Below, piece by piece: positions 16,929 to 26,372 of a stretch of 64,000 nt of DNA. Positions within the stretch are counted from its first letter, which is position 1; the number at the start of each line of letters is the position of its first letter. A model generated the notes under the pieces. The model did no database searches and was not told the DNA's origin. It was given only the letters and a program-made list of their open reading frames with translations. The translations under genes were made by a program, and so were the position numbers. The DNA comes from Marinobacterium jannaschii DSM 6295. GTDB taxonomy: Bacteria; Pseudomonadota; Gammaproteobacteria; Pseudomonadales; Balneatricaceae. Location: NCBI RefSeq assembly GCF_000620085.1, contig NZ_JHVJ01000005.1, forward strand, positions 186,001 through 250,000, read 5' to 3'.

Positions 16929-18158
16929 CTAGCGATTCTTCGCTTCGATCCACTGGGACATGTACTGGGTACTTTTCATACTGTGGTGACGCAGCATCTG
17001 ACCGGTAAAATTATTCAGGCGGTGTTGCTGCAGATTGTTAAGAAGCAGGTCGATACGCGCCAGCAATGCCCTGCCCTGAGATTCACCGTCATAGAATTGC
17101 TGCAGGATTGCATCGGCATAGGCCTGACTTTGCTGCCACAACGCCTGATCCTGATAGAGAGCGACTGCGGCATCGGCGATCTGCTGCGGTTCATCTGCCA
17201 CTACGCCGTTCCAGGGCAATGTGCCATGCATCGCTTCAGCACCGACAGAGGTGGTTACGCTCGGCGTACCGCAGAGCATCGCCTCCACCAGCTTACCTTT
17301 AATGCCTGCACCAAATCGCAGTGGCGCCAGGCAGAGACGCGCATTGCGCATTACCGCTTCGGCATCTTCAGCCCAGCCCAGCACCCGAAAACGTTCACGC
17401 GGGTTATCCAGCTGAGTCGCTTTCTTGGGCGGATAAGCACCGTAGATATGCATCTGTGCCTCGGGCAGGCGCTTGCGGATCAAAGGCCAGATAGTTTGCT
17501 TCAGGTAGAGCACCGAATCCCAGTTCGGGGCATGGCGGAAATTGCCAATGGTGACAAAGTGTTTGCGTTCTGAAAATGCCGGCCACTGGTTGCGCTGATC
17601 TTCATCTAACGCCGGCAGCATAAATGTAAGATGGTGCAGCAGAGCCGGGTCGACCTTGAATTGCCGGGTTAGCAGCTCAATCTCAGTACTGGAGATCATC
17701 AGCGTCAGGTCACAGCGCAGGATTGCAGCCACTTCCCGTACGGCCATATCGCCCATAAGATCCTGCGGGCTGACCTCGCGCCCCTGTTTCAGCGCCTGAT
17801 GCCGGGCATTACGCAAACAGTGCAGGTCTTCGGTATCCAGGATACGCAGGGCGTCCGGACACTGTTTCTCCACCCGCCAGCCAAACTGTTCTTCCATCAT
17901 AAAGCGATCAAACATCACGATATCCGGCTGCAGCTCCGCTACATACTGATCAAAACTGGAACAGTTCAGGGCAATGCTGCGGGTTCGGATTCCTGCTGCC
18001 GCAAGATCGGGCATATGGTCACTCAGCGCCGCAGGGCTGGCAAACTCCACTTGCCAGTCCTGCTGCTGAAACAGCTCGATCAGTTCCATCATCCTGCGGC
18101 CAGCAGCCGATGAATCCGGTTCCGGCCAGACGTAACCAATTATTAGCACTTGTTTCAT
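16929..18158 (-). CDS. Glycosyltransferase, GT-B fold (GT4-like)
   Basis: This 409-residue cytoplasmic enzyme begins MKQVLIIGYVWPEPDSSAAGRR, the usual N-terminal Rossmann half of GT-B glycosyltransferases. The C-terminal half has the GT4 nucleotide-sugar site: FRVLGWAEDAEAVM, then LAPLRFGAGIKGKLVEAM with the conserved Glu, and CGTPSVTTSVGAEAM. There is no signal peptide or membrane helix. No other polysaccharide genes surround it, so the acceptor and sugar are unknown. It stands alone, with a 69-residue gene upstream that has its own terminator. The ribosome site is weak, but ATG at 18158 gives the natural N-terminus. Confidence 0.85.
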   Translation of the reverse strand: MKQVLIIGYVWPEPDSSAAGRRMMELIELFQQQDWQVEFASPAALSDHMPDLAAAGIRTRSIALNCSSFDQYVAELQPDIVMFDRFMMEEQFGWRVEKQCPDALRILDTEDLHCLRNARHQALKQGREVSPQDLMGDMAVREVAAILRCDLTLMISSTEIELLTRQFKVDPALLHHLTFMLPALDEDQRNQWPAFSERKHFVTIGNFRHAPNWDSVLYLKQTIWPLIRKRLPEAQMHIYGAYPPKKATQLDNPRERFRVLGWAEDAEAVMRNARLCLAPLRFGAGIKGKLVEAMLCGTPSVTTSVGAEAMHGTLPWNGVVADEPQQIADAAVALYQDQALWQQSQAYADAILQQFYDGESQGRALLARIDLLLNNLQQHRLNNFTGQMLRHHSMKSTQYMSQWIEAKNR

Positions 18159-18237
18159 TAAGCAATGCCCGCTCGACGAGAGAAAAGCGGCATTCTAACC
18201 AGATGGCCGGCACAGGGGAAATCAGATCAGAAAAGGA

Positions 18238-18258
18238 GGCCCTGCATCAGGCAGGGCC
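18238..18258 (-). terminator. Terminator of the 69-residue gene
   Basis: GGCCCTGC (18238-18245) pairs with GCAGGGCC (18251-18258) around ATCAG. On the minus strand it is followed by TCCTTTTC. It begins a few bases after the stop codon of the small gene at 18265-18474. Confidence 0.75.
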
Positions 18259-18264
18259 AAAACA

Positions 18265-18474
18265 TCAGAGGTGCGCCTGCACCAACTCAACCGCGTGCTT
18301 ATGCGTTGAGGTCGCGACCTTAAGGCCATCGACAAATCGATCACAGGCATCAAGCTGGGCTTCTATATTATCCGGCGACACTGTCATTGCATTAAGCAAT
18401 GTATCATACAGCTGCTCTACCTTTTCCTGATAGGCAGCATCCAGCGCAGTCAGCGCCAGTTCTTGACGTTCCAT
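18265..18474 (-). CDS. Small hypothetical helical protein (69 aa)
   Basis: The frame can be extended upstream, but the ATG at 18474 has a perfect AGGAGG seven bases before it and gives a compact 69-residue product (MERQELALTALDAAYQEKVE at the start). It is amphipathic and probably all-helical, with one cysteine (DACDRF) and no membrane segment. A terminator follows directly, so it is a monocistronic unit. I recognise no family. The excellent ribosome site plus the immediate terminator make expression likely. Confidence 0.75.
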   Translation of the reverse strand: MERQELALTALDAAYQEKVEQLYDTLLNAMTVSPDNIEAQLDACDRFVDGLKVATSTHKHAVELVQAHL

Positions 18475-18809
18475 AGCGTCCTCCTTTCTGGGGTTAGGAA
18501 AAGTCATCCTTTCCAGGCAAGCGAACTTCAGCCTGAGGAAGCATTGCTGCTTGCACCGGATTAGACCCGAAAAGTGCGCGAATGTTTGGCGGAATTCCAT
18601 TCCTGGGCACTCACACTCTGTGTACTCCCCCTCGGAACCCGCTGTCCGCGTCCCGTCTGCAGACGAAATGCGCGGCGTCCATAGGCAGGACCGGAATACC
18701 AGCGGGTTCCCACAGCCCTGCAATCGAATGCCATACTTACCGGACAAACAGAACAACGTTCAGGCCAGCCGAATCGCCGGAAAGTACTGATGCCAGGCAG
18801 ACATTAAAC
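18475..18809. other. 335-bp intergenic region between divergent small gene and mscS
   Basis: The region must hold the promoters of the 69-residue gene (minus) and the first mscS (plus). I see no clear -35/-10 pair, repeat or hairpin. Open frames running through it are upstream extensions of the two neighbours and have poor composition. Confidence 0.4.
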
Positions 18810-19667
18810 ATGTTTGAAACCGATTTCGTAGCATTCATCAGCGACCACAAGCTTATCGCCTCGCTATCGCTAATTGCCTTCACTTACCTGATTAAGATGA
18901 AAACAACCCGTCTGCTGAAGCGCTGGGGCAAAGCGCGCGGCAACGACACCCGGCACCTGATCAATATCATCAAGAATCTGATAAACCTATCGCTGGCAGT
19001 GTGTCTGATCATCTACTGGTCATCTGAACTACAGGAGTTTGCCCTGTCGGTCGCTGCATTTGTGGTGGCATTTGTTATCGCAACGCGGGAGTTTATCCAG
19101 TGCATAATTGGCTTTATCTATATTGTTTCCAGCCGCCCCTTTCAGGTGGGTGACTGGATTCAGGTGGGCAACCATTCCGGTGAGGTTACCGAAACGGACT
19201 GGATCAAACTGACGTTGCTGGAAGTCGATATTGAGTCCTACAGCCATACCGGAAAAACGCTGTTCTTACCCAATAACACGTTGCTATTCAGCACGATTAA
19301 AAATCTCAACTTCCTGAAGAGATACGCGACCCACACATTCTCGATCACCCGTGACCAGAGCGTAAATCTGTTCTCTATAGAAGCTGAGCTGCTGGAGCGT
19401 GCGACAGCACACTGTCAGGACTTCTACGACGTGGCCGACCGCTACAACTCGCTGATTGAAAAACGCCTGGATGTCACGATCTCAGGCCCGGCCCCGACGA
19501 TCTTTATATCGACATCGGACATCGGGCGCGACAGGGCCACGATCACTATATTCTGCCCCAGCGATCAGGCACTGGAGATCGAGCAGAAGATCACCCGGGA
19601 TTTCATGACCTTGTGGCATAGGGAAAAGGGTAAACGCAAAGCAACTAAAAGCGCTGGCGATAGCTGA
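18810..19667 (+). CDS. MscS-family mechanosensitive channel
   Basis: The start at 18810 (MFETDFVAFISDHK) gives 285 residues; upstream codons in frame do not look like protein. Three hydrophobic segments (about 10-30, 45-70 and 75-110) are followed by the MscS beta domain: SRPFQVGDWIQVGNHSGEV near residue 112, then LFLPNNTLLFSTIKN near 155. The pore helix is less Gly/Ala-rich than in classical MscS (VAAFVVAFVIATREFIQCI), so gating may differ. Such channels release solutes from the cytoplasm under osmotic downshock. It converges on a second, unrelated-looking MscS gene. Ribosome site is weak. Family assignment is sound, physiological role inferred. Confidence 0.88.
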   Translation: MFETDFVAFISDHKLIASLSLIAFTYLIKMKTTRLLKRWGKARGNDTRHLINIIKNLINLSLAVCLIIYWSSELQEFALSVAAFVVAFVIATREFIQCIIGFIYIVSSRPFQVGDWIQVGNHSGEVTETDWIKLTLLEVDIESYSHTGKTLFLPNNTLLFSTIKNLNFLKRYATHTFSITRDQSVNLFSIEAELLERATAHCQDFYDVADRYNSLIEKRLDVTISGPAPTIFISTSDIGRDRATITIFCPSDQALEIEQKITRDFMTLWHREKGKRKATKSAGDS

Positions 19668-19763
19668 CTCCCCTGTCCTGATTGCCGATCAGTTCACACC
19701 CTCAATCCGTGACATTCACTTGCCCGCAGGGATAAAAATCGGCTTCGCTCCCGCCCCGAAACA

Positions 19764-19779
19764 TTAGCTAATTAGCTAA
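19764..19779. repeat. 16-bp perfect palindrome across an mscS stop codon
   Basis: TTAGCTAATTAGCTAA reads the same on both strands and covers the last codons and stop of the minus-strand mscS gene. It lies between convergent genes. It lacks a U-tract and GC stem, so it is not a typical terminator. Confidence 0.4.
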
Positions 19780-20641
19780 GATCGGCCTCCTGTTCCGGCG
19801 ACGCGCCTCGCGTCACCCGTACCGCGATCGGATCGCTCTGGCTTCCTGCGTAAATCGTGCGATGAGGATAGGGAATCTCAATGCCAGCCTGATCGAATGC
19901 TGCTTTGGTATCAATATAGATGCTGTTTTTCAGCGCCAGAAAGTTACTCCTGGCCGCCCATACCGATAGCTGGATATTGATAGACGACTCGCCAAAACCC
20001 TGAATGATAATGGCCGGAGCTGGCTCTTCCAGACACAGCGGGTTGCTGTCTGCCACCTGCAACAGCACTTCATTAACATGGGGAATATCTTCCTTATAGG
20101 CGACGCCAATCTGAAGATCGAAACGGCGGATCGGAAAGCGGGTCAGGGTCGTCACCTCTGACTTGATTAAGGTTTCATTTGGAATACGCACGAACAGATT
20201 GTCGTAGGTCTTCAGCTTGACCGATAACAGATCGATCGACAGAACCTCGCCCATCGTATTGTCGATTTTCACCACATCCCCGACCGAAAATGGCCGCTCC
20301 CCTAACAGGAAGAGACCACTGATAATATTTGATGCCGAAGTTTGTGACGCAAAACCAACAGCGACTGTCAGAATGCCCGCAGCCCCCAGCAATACACTGA
20401 GCTTAAAGCCCAGCTCACGCAGTGCGGAGACCAGAAACAGCCCCAGCGTGGTATAGAACAGTAACCGTTTCAGAAGAATCAGATGATGCTGACTCATCTG
20501 ACGGCCAAACAGCCTTAGTGCCGAAGAACTGACAAATTTAGCCAGCACAAAACCGGCCAGTACCAGCAATAACGCCCGCAGCACTGCAAATGCCCGCTCG
20601 CCAAATAACCACTCTGATACCTGCGGCCAAAACGTATCCAT
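19772..20641 (-). CDS. MscS-family mechanosensitive channel in the rimBK-DUF432 cluster
   Basis: This 289-residue channel starts at ATG 20641, with GGAG ten bases upstream; the preceding TTG is less likely. It has the textbook small MscS plan: three membrane helices, a Gly/Ala-rich pore helix (LLGAAGILTVAVGFASQTSASN near 90), then ERPFSVGDVVKIDNTMGEV and FVRIPNETLI of the beta domain, and a C-terminal mixed domain. It opens under membrane tension to shed solutes. It follows the DUF432 gene by 16 bases on the same strand, with rimK and rimB before that, suggesting one operon. DUF432 genes are known to accompany MscS genes. Confidence 0.93.
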   Translation of the reverse strand: MDTFWPQVSEWLFGERAFAVLRALLLVLAGFVLAKFVSSSALRLFGRQMSQHHLILLKRLLFYTTLGLFLVSALRELGFKLSVLLGAAGILTVAVGFASQTSASNIISGLFLLGERPFSVGDVVKIDNTMGEVLSIDLLSVKLKTYDNLFVRIPNETLIKSEVTTLTRFPIRRFDLQIGVAYKEDIPHVNEVLLQVADSNPLCLEEPAPAIIIQGFGESSINIQLSVWAARSNFLALKNSIYIDTKAAFDQAGIEIPYPHRTIYAGSQSDPIAVRVTRGASPEQEADLS

Positions 20642-20657
20642 CAACGGCTATCTCCGT

Positions 20658-21461
20658 CTACCCGAACATCGCATTCAAAGCCCTTACAAAAATGCCCTTT
20701 TCCATATGGACACGCGCCGGACTAATCAACATCACCGCACCAACAGTATCAGGTGGTGAACGCTGGATCTGAAGCGTCGCCGTACTCATATCCTGTTCCC
20801 TGACAATGCTCAGACTCTCTGTCCAGAGTACACCGTTCTCTGTGGCATACAGGGACAGAAAGGGTACAGGCAGCTTGAGCCGCTCCAGTAACAATGTATC
20901 GTCGCCTTTGTTATGAATCGACACCTGGGTTAATGCACGATGGGCACGCGGCGCGATATCGTCCAGATACAGACGGGCGCCGGTTCTGGCTGCGTAACAC
21001 AGCTCACCATCATAGGTGGAAGCGCCAAACCAGGTATCGGACGGTACAATAACCGGCATTTCCAACGACCATTCTGCCGTAGCACAGACCACCGCCCGAA
21101 TCCACAAAGGAGAACTTACATACAAAGTTACCTTTTCACCTCGTGGTAGGTGAACCGGGGTCGAAGGTCTTGTGACCACTGCCCGGTCTGCCAACACCGG
21201 TAGCAACCGGAAGTGCCGGCTGCTGCTATGGCAGATGCAGCGCTCTAAACGACTGTAGTGACTAAGCGGCGAGGCCTCCGGGTTCATCGATACCTGCCGG
21301 CCCTCTTCCGGAAGTCCCGCTATCGTCCGTGAGCGAACCTGCCATTCGCTCCTGAGGCGTTGCAGTGACAGTTCCAGCGCACCGAAATGCCAGTGCATGG
21401 TATCGCCGATATCTAACGAGAAATCCCCCCACCAGGGTGTGAACGCAGACTGTGTTTGCAT
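20658..21461 (-). CDS. DUF432 family protein next to mscS
   Basis: The start at 21461 (MQTQSAFTPWWGDFSLDIG) has GGAGG six bases upstream and gives 267 residues; a longer frame begins ten codons earlier without a ribosome site. The N-terminal WWGDF ... W.FGALELSLQRLRSEWQV pattern is that of DUF432. The protein is mostly beta-rich, has no signal peptide or membrane helix, and no catalytic motif can be read. DUF432 genes typically sit next to mechanosensitive channel genes, as here, which suggests a role in channel function or membrane stress, but none is proven. It is probably translated from the rimB-rimK-DUF432-mscS transcript. Confidence 0.8.
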   Translation of the reverse strand: MQTQSAFTPWWGDFSLDIGDTMHWHFGALELSLQRLRSEWQVRSRTIAGLPEEGRQVSMNPEASPLSHYSRLERCICHSSSRHFRLLPVLADRAVVTRPSTPVHLPRGEKVTLYVSSPLWIRAVVCATAEWSLEMPVIVPSDTWFGASTYDGELCYAARTGARLYLDDIAPRAHRALTQVSIHNKGDDTLLLERLKLPVPFLSLYATENGVLWTESLSIVREQDMSTATLQIQRSPPDTVGAVMLISPARVHMEKGIFVRALNAMFG

Positions 21462-21543
21462 CCAAAGCCTCCATTGCAGCTGATGGCACAATCATGGGCT
21501 GATCGAATTCCGGCTAGTAGTGCGACCAGCCCGGTCCAGCTCG

Positions 21544-22449
21544 CTATCCCTTACCGCGCGTTTTGGTGCGATTGTTACGGGCATTCTTCTCGATAAAAGT
21601 GATAATGCCGCCTGCGACATCTTTTTTGGTGGCCTTTTCGATCCCTTCCAGCCCGGGACTGGAATTTACCTCCAGTACCAGCGGTCCACGATCGGATCGC
21701 AGGATATCCACACCCGCTACGTTCAGCCCCATGGTTTTAGCGGCTTTTACCGCAATCGCCCTTTCGTCGGGAGTAATACGCACCAGTGATGCTGAACCGC
21801 CACGGTGAAGGTTAGACCGGAACTCGCCTTCGGCGCCCTGACGCTTCATCGCCGCCCAGACGCGATCACCGATCACAAAGCAACGGATGTCCGCCCCGCC
21901 TGACTCCTTAATGAACTCCTGCACCATGATGTTAGCCTTCAATCCCATAAAGGCCTGCATAACACTTTCAGCTGCTTTGCGGGTTTCAGCCAGTACCACG
22001 CCTATTCCCTGAGTCCCCTCCAGGAGTTTGAGTACCATAGGCGGTCCGGCGTTCATATCCAGCATATCGGGGATATCGCCCGGCTTGTTCGCGAAGCCGG
22101 TGATTGGCAGATCAATTCCTTTGCGGGCAAGCAGCTGCATCGAGCGTAGCTTGTCCCGAGAGCGGGAGATGGCAACAGATTCATTCAGAGGATAGACCCC
22201 CATCATTTCAAACTGCCTGAGCACTGCGGTACCGTAGAAGGTCACTGAAGCCCCGATCCGTGGAATCACCGCATCAAATCCTTCCAGCGCCTCACCTCGA
22301 AAGTGAATGCTGGGGGTGCGTGAGTTGATGTTCATATAACAACGCAGGTGATCGATAACATGGGCCTCGTGGCCTGCTGCCTCAGCTGCTTCGACCAACC
22401 TCCTGGTTGAGTAGAGCTTCGCGTTCCTTGAAAGAATACCAATTTTCAT
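21544..22449 (-). CDS. rimK: RimK-type alpha-L-glutamate ligase
   Basis: This 301-residue ATP-grasp enzyme adds glutamate residues to the C-terminus of a protein; in E. coli the target is ribosomal protein S6. Visible landmarks are [22 protein letters not shown] at the start, [17 protein letters not shown] (ATP-grasp B domain), [20 protein letters not shown] and [25 protein letters not shown] (Mg-binding acidic residues). Length equals E. coli RimK. Its start overlaps the rimB stop by 4 bases (ATGA). The basic tail [13 protein letters not shown] is short. Together with RimB it forms the known RimK/RimB ligase-protease pair. Confidence 0.95.
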   Translation of the reverse strand: MKIGILSRNAKLYSTRRLVEAAEAAGHEAHVIDHLRCYMNINSRTPSIHFRGEALEGFDAVIPRIGASVTFYGTAVLRQFEMMGVYPLNESVAISRSRDKLRSMQLLARKGIDLPITGFANKPGDIPDMLDMNAGPPMVLKLLEGTQGIGVVLAETRKAAESVMQAFMGLKANIMVQEFIKESGGADIRCFVIGDRVWAAMKRQGAEGEFRSNLHRGGSASLVRITPDERAIAVKAAKTMGLNVAGVDILRSDRGPLVLEVNSSPGLEGIEKATKKDVAGGIITFIEKNARNNRTKTRGKG

Positions 22450-22922
22450 CGCTTTACCTCTGTGTGCAGTAACGCCGGTTTTTTACCAATCAAATAGGAC
22501 TTACTGGCATCGACGAGGAAACGCTCAGTTATCGCCGTGCGTCCAAGCAGCATACGAAAACGCATGCTGTCACGATCTGTTAACGTGATTTCGATCGGCC
22601 AGATCTCCTTTCCTAGCTGTATTCGTGTCAGGATGACGTTGCGTACTTCCCGGTGTCCCCCGGAGTCCGTCACCTGGCGCTGATCCAATAACTGCGCTTC
22701 ACAGACATGATCGCTTTCGAGATGTAGTCCGAAACGCACCCAGTCCTGGCCGTCCCGATTAAAACGTTCGACGTAATAGGCATGTAATGCTGAAGTACGG
22801 GCTCCGGTATCAACCTTAACTTTGATGTGATCGATGCCAATATCCGGTAACGAACACCACTCGCGCCAACCCAGTACCGGTAACGAAGCCTGTCTCTCCT
22901 GTTCTGATCCTGTGCCCGCCAT
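22446..22922 (-). CDS. rimB: RimB-like retropepsin-type (ATP-dependent zinc protease family) protein
   Basis: This 158-residue protein belongs to the family called ATP-dependent zinc protease or RimB. The conserved segments are [18 protein letters not shown], with the aspartic-protease-like DTGA motif, and [20 protein letters not shown]. In characterised bacteria RimB removes glutamates that RimK adds to S6 and so balances the modification. It overlaps rimK by 4 bases and is the first gene of the apparent rimB-rimK-DUF432-mscS operon. No membrane segment is present. Confidence 0.9.
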   Translation of the reverse strand: MAGTGSEQERQASLPVLGWREWCSLPDIGIDHIKVKVDTGARTSALHAYYVERFNRDGQDWVRFGLHLESDHVCEAQLLDQRQVTDSGGHREVRNVILTRIQLGKEIWPIEITLTDRDSMRFRMLLGRTAITERFLVDASKSYLIGKKPALLHTEVKR

Positions 22923-23291
22923 ACTGCCGCATCCTCTGTTATTCGCGTTGTCGGATCTGCCGAAAATGCATCCGAATTGCTAATTAGTATAGGCAGCTAT
23001 TTCGTATTGACAGCGAGATAAGCCAAAAAAGGGAATAAAGATATAACAAGCCATTGCGAGGAAAATGCTGAAATCAGGACGTTATCAGCCGATGTGGTGC
23101 TCGTGGACTGATATGCGGTTGGGCGACGCGCAGAGGGTTTCTGTTCGCTGACATGCTGAGTATATATTTAAAGCCGGACAGCAGGCATTGAAAACGCTAT
23201 TCCGGCAGCTAATCAGACTGGAAATATTATTCAGGCCTCATCTAGGTGATCCAGGCCTCTATTGCCAATATATCGCCACCGGGTTAGTCAC
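22923..23291. other. 369-bp intergenic region with three CAGGCCT motifs
   Basis: No gene is seen. The right part holds three copies of CAGGCCT (23232, 23252 and 23293 as start points), the last overlapping the end of the GGDEF-EAL gene. The left end should contain the rimB promoter. No terminator with a U-tract was recognised. Confidence 0.4.
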
Positions 23292-25496
23292 TCAGGCCTC
23301 TACTATATGCTCACACCACTGCCACTGATTATCGCTAACCTGGCAAAATCGCTTATCAAAGAGTTTTTCAACTTCTGTAGAGATCATTGGCTTTGAATAA
23401 AAGAAGCCCTGAATCACATCACATTCATGTTCGCGAAGGAAATCAACCTGGAAGGACTCTTCGACACCTTCTGCAATGACGTTCAGCTTGAGGGCTTTTC
23501 CCAGTGCGATGATCGTTTTAATGATCTCCTCTGTATTCGAGCCGCAGCCAATTTCCTGCACAAAGGATTTATCAATCTTAAGTACCGACAATGGCAGGTT
23601 ATTGAGATAACTCAGTGAGGAGTAGCCGGTTCCGAAGTCATCTACTGCCACCAGCAGCCCCATATCAGCCAGCTCAGAGAGGGTTGCTACCGTCTTCGCA
23701 GGATCACTCATCATCATGCTTTCAGTGACTTCAACCTCAATCTTACAGCCTTGTAAACTTTGCCGCTTTAACTGGCGCGATATAACCGAGACCAGTGCAT
23801 TATCGCTAAGCTGGCGAATCGAAAGGTTCACGGCAATCGTAAAATTATGCTGCATTCCGTAGTCGGACCACCTGGCTGCATGTGAAAATGCTTCCTCTAT
23901 CACCCAGTATCCCACCTTCTCAATCGCGCCCATCTCTTCCAGTCGTGGAATAAAAATCTCCGGACTGACATAGTCGCCTTTACTGTTTTTCCATCTCAGC
24001 AGTGCTTCAACGCCGACAATCCTCCCGGTCATAATTGAAACCTGAGGCTGGAACTGCAGCTCAAAGTGCCCACACTCAACCGCTTTTAGCAGTTCACGGT
24101 CTAACGCGACAGCTTCGAGCGCCTCCCGTTGCATTTCATCCGTAAAGAACTGGTAACAGTTCCCGCCCCGAGCCTTGGCCTTGTACATCGCCATATCGGC
24201 TGCTTGCAGCAGAATAGGTGCGGATGATCCTGAGTCGGGATAGATCGCTATACCGATCGAAGCCCCAATGTAAATCACGTTGTCTTTAATATTAAACGGC
24301 TCCGAAAGCTGGTTTAAAATTTTATCAGCTACCGATGCCGCATTTTTGGTTACCTTATTAATGAAATTTTCCAGTATTATGGTGAATTCATCTCCGCCCA
24401 GGCGACTAATGATATCACCGTCCCGAACACAGGCAGATAAGCGCTGCGCGACCTCCTGCAGCAGGCAGTCACCCACCTCGTGACCCAGGTTATCGTTAAC
24501 CTGTTTGAACTTGTTCAGATCAATAAATAATAATGCGAGCGGTAACTTGCTGCGGTTGGCGCGGGAAAGTGCCTGATGAAGTATGCGGTTAAATACATGG
24601 CGATTATATAATCCGGTCAGGCTGTCATATTGAGCCAGTCGACGCAGTTGTTCCTCCGCTTTCTTGCGCTCGGTTACATCCTGAAAAGCGACCACTACGC
24701 CAAAGAAATCCCCCTCATTTTGTACAGGTGTAGCGTTATATTCAATTGATATCGGCACACCATCAGATGAATAAAATACAGCGGAGACACATTTGTAATG
24801 ATTGCCCTGACTACACTCAAGAAATGCCTGTGTGTTTTCCCAACATTCGACCTCTTCCGGGTTAGTCTCTGCAGGTAGCTGGCTAAAAGACGTAAAACAG
24901 TTACCGAGTAGATCACTTTCTTCAAGGCCGAGTATTTCCAGGGAAGCGGGATTACAGAATATAACCTTTCCGGCAATATCAAGCCCAATGATGCCCTCAC
25001 CTATCGAATCCAGCAGCAACTTTATCCGATTCTCCGTACGCTTCAGATCTTCTGTAGATTGCTCCAGACGATAGCGCTGCTCTTCCAGCTCAAGAAAAAT
25101 CCGGACTTTACTTTCCAGTGCATGAGGCTTTATTGGCTTAAAAAGGTAGTCGACAGCTCCACTCTCGTAGCCCCGCAACTCAAAGGCTTCAGTCCGGTCA
25201 GCTGCAGTAATGAAAATAATGGGAAGATTTTTCGTATCTTCATTCAGCTTAATCATCTCTGCAGTTTCAAACCCATCCATCTCTGGCATCATTACATCAA
25301 GCAATACCACAGCAAACTGATGTCTGAGTGTCAGGGAAAGCGCTTCCTTTCCGCTTAGTGCTGAGTAAATTTCGGCGTTGATATTTTTTAAAATTCGCTT
25401 TATAACACGATGATTTTCTTCTCTATCATCAACAACAAGTACTTTAAGAGGATCCTGCTCCGGCGCCGCAAGCAGATTATTACTCAGATCAACCAT
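23292..25496 (-). CDS. Response regulator with PAS, GGDEF and EAL domains (cyclic-di-GMP turnover)
   Basis: This 734-residue soluble protein has a REC domain at residues 15-130 with phospho-acceptor D67 (VVLLDVMMPEMDG). A PAS domain follows around 155-275, then a GGDEF domain with an intact active motif (SRLGGDEFTIIL) and an EAL domain with intact EALLRW and DDFGTGYSS. Both catalytic motifs are preserved, so it could make and break c-di-GMP, with PAS or REC input setting the balance. It is the last gene of an operon with CheR and the giant hybrid kinase, which is the obvious phosphodonor. AGGA precedes the start. Confidence 0.93.
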   Translation of the reverse strand: MVDLSNNLLAAPEQDPLKVLVVDDREENHRVIKRILKNINAEIYSALSGKEALSLTLRHQFAVVLLDVMMPEMDGFETAEMIKLNEDTKNLPIIFITAADRTEAFELRGYESGAVDYLFKPIKPHALESKVRIFLELEEQRYRLEQSTEDLKRTENRIKLLLDSIGEGIIGLDIAGKVIFCNPASLEILGLEESDLLGNCFTSFSQLPAETNPEEVECWENTQAFLECSQGNHYKCVSAVFYSSDGVPISIEYNATPVQNEGDFFGVVVAFQDVTERKKAEEQLRRLAQYDSLTGLYNRHVFNRILHQALSRANRSKLPLALLFIDLNKFKQVNDNLGHEVGDCLLQEVAQRLSACVRDGDIISRLGGDEFTIILENFINKVTKNAASVADKILNQLSEPFNIKDNVIYIGASIGIAIYPDSGSSAPILLQAADMAMYKAKARGGNCYQFFTDEMQREALEAVALDRELLKAVECGHFELQFQPQVSIMTGRIVGVEALLRWKNSKGDYVSPEIFIPRLEEMGAIEKVGYWVIEEAFSHAARWSDYGMQHNFTIAVNLSIRQLSDNALVSVISRQLKRQSLQGCKIEVEVTESMMMSDPAKTVATLSELADMGLLVAVDDFGTGYSSLSYLNNLPLSVLKIDKSFVQEIGCGSNTEEIIKTIIALGKALKLNVIAEGVEESFQVDFLREHECDVIQGFFYSKPMISTEVEKLFDKRFCQVSDNQWQWCEHIVEA

Positions 25497-25556
25497 GGTG
25501 AAGTTATCCTAAAACAAGTTCCATATGCATAGATATTAATTACAGCACCTTACTTC

Positions 25557-26372
25557 TTAAAAGGATCGTTTATATATCCTGAATTTTCCATCAAATGAGC
25601 TGAAATTATTTTCAAACTCAGGCATCACTAGTGCGTCATCTTTTCCCAGGAATAGAAAACCACCTTCATACAGAGCATTTGAGAAAAGATTGATTACGTT
25701 TTTTTTCAATTCCTGGTCAAAGTATATAAGGACATTCCTGCAAATAATCAGCTCCATCTGACCAAAATGGTTATCCGTTGTCAGGTCATGCTTACAGAAG
25801 TATATATTTTCAGTGAAGGGCTGAAGCACCTCTACCCCCCGGTCAATCACCTGTACATAGCGCTCCAGTGTACTTATACCACCTGCCCGATGATAAGCCT
25901 GTTTAGCGTCTTCGGCAGATACGTCCAGCCTGCCACGGCGGGCCTGGTCCAATTGCTGCTGGTTTATATCAGTAGCGTAAATACTGGCTCTATCGTAGAG
26001 CCCATAATCATTGAGAAGAAATACAAGTGAATAGACCTCTTCACCTGAAGCACAGCCTGCATGCCAGATATTTATTTTCGGATAAGTTTTCAATACCGGA
26101 AAAACGTTATCAACGAGCGCCTTAAAGTATTCAGGGTCACGGAACATTGACGTAACCGGAATCGTCAGATCATGTAGCAGTTGCCTGAACTTATCTTCGC
26201 TATAGATAACTAAAGGTATCAGTGAAGAGATACTTTCACACTGCCATCTTTTACAGCGCAGCCGTACCCTTCTCAGCAAAGAGTCATAACTGTACTCCCT
26301 GAAGTCATAACCATATTTCAGATAAACTGCTTTTAAAAGCACCGACAGTTCGATCTCTTCATCTGTTAACAT
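25557..26372 (-). CDS. CheR-type protein-glutamate methyltransferase
   Basis: This 271-residue SAM-dependent methyltransferase starts at ATG 26372, overlapping the TGA of the upstream kinase gene by one base (TGATG); the frame could extend two codons to a TTG. Family marks are a helical N-terminal domain, TSMFRDPEYF, the SAM-binding HAGCASGEEVYS, YATDINQQQLDQA and ICRNVLIYFD. CheR normally methylates glutamates on chemoreceptors. No CheB demethylase and no receptor are next to it here, so its substrate may be the coiled-coil part of the neighbouring histidine kinase. That is inference only. Confidence 0.92.
   Translation of the reverse strand: MLTDEEIELSVLLKAVYLKYGYDFREYSYDSLLRRVRLRCKRWQCESISSLIPLVIYSEDKFRQLLHDLTIPVTSMFRDPEYFKALVDNVFPVLKTYPKINIWHAGCASGEEVYSLVFLLNDYGLYDRASIYATDINQQQLDQARRGRLDVSAEDAKQAYHRAGGISTLERYVQVIDRGVEVLQPFTENIYFCKHDLTTDNHFGQMELIICRNVLIYFDQELKKNVINLFSNALYEGGFLFLGKDDALVMPEFENNFSSFDGKFRIYKRSF

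Noticed and set aside
16618-17008. Overlapping short frames on both strands beyond the glycosyltransferase
   Set aside because: Neither has a ribosome site or protein-like composition; they may at most be remnants, which cannot be shown from this sequence.
23232-23299. Three CAGGCCT motifs as a CRISPR-like or operator array
   Set aside because: Copies are only seven bases, irregularly spaced, and one lies inside coding sequence.
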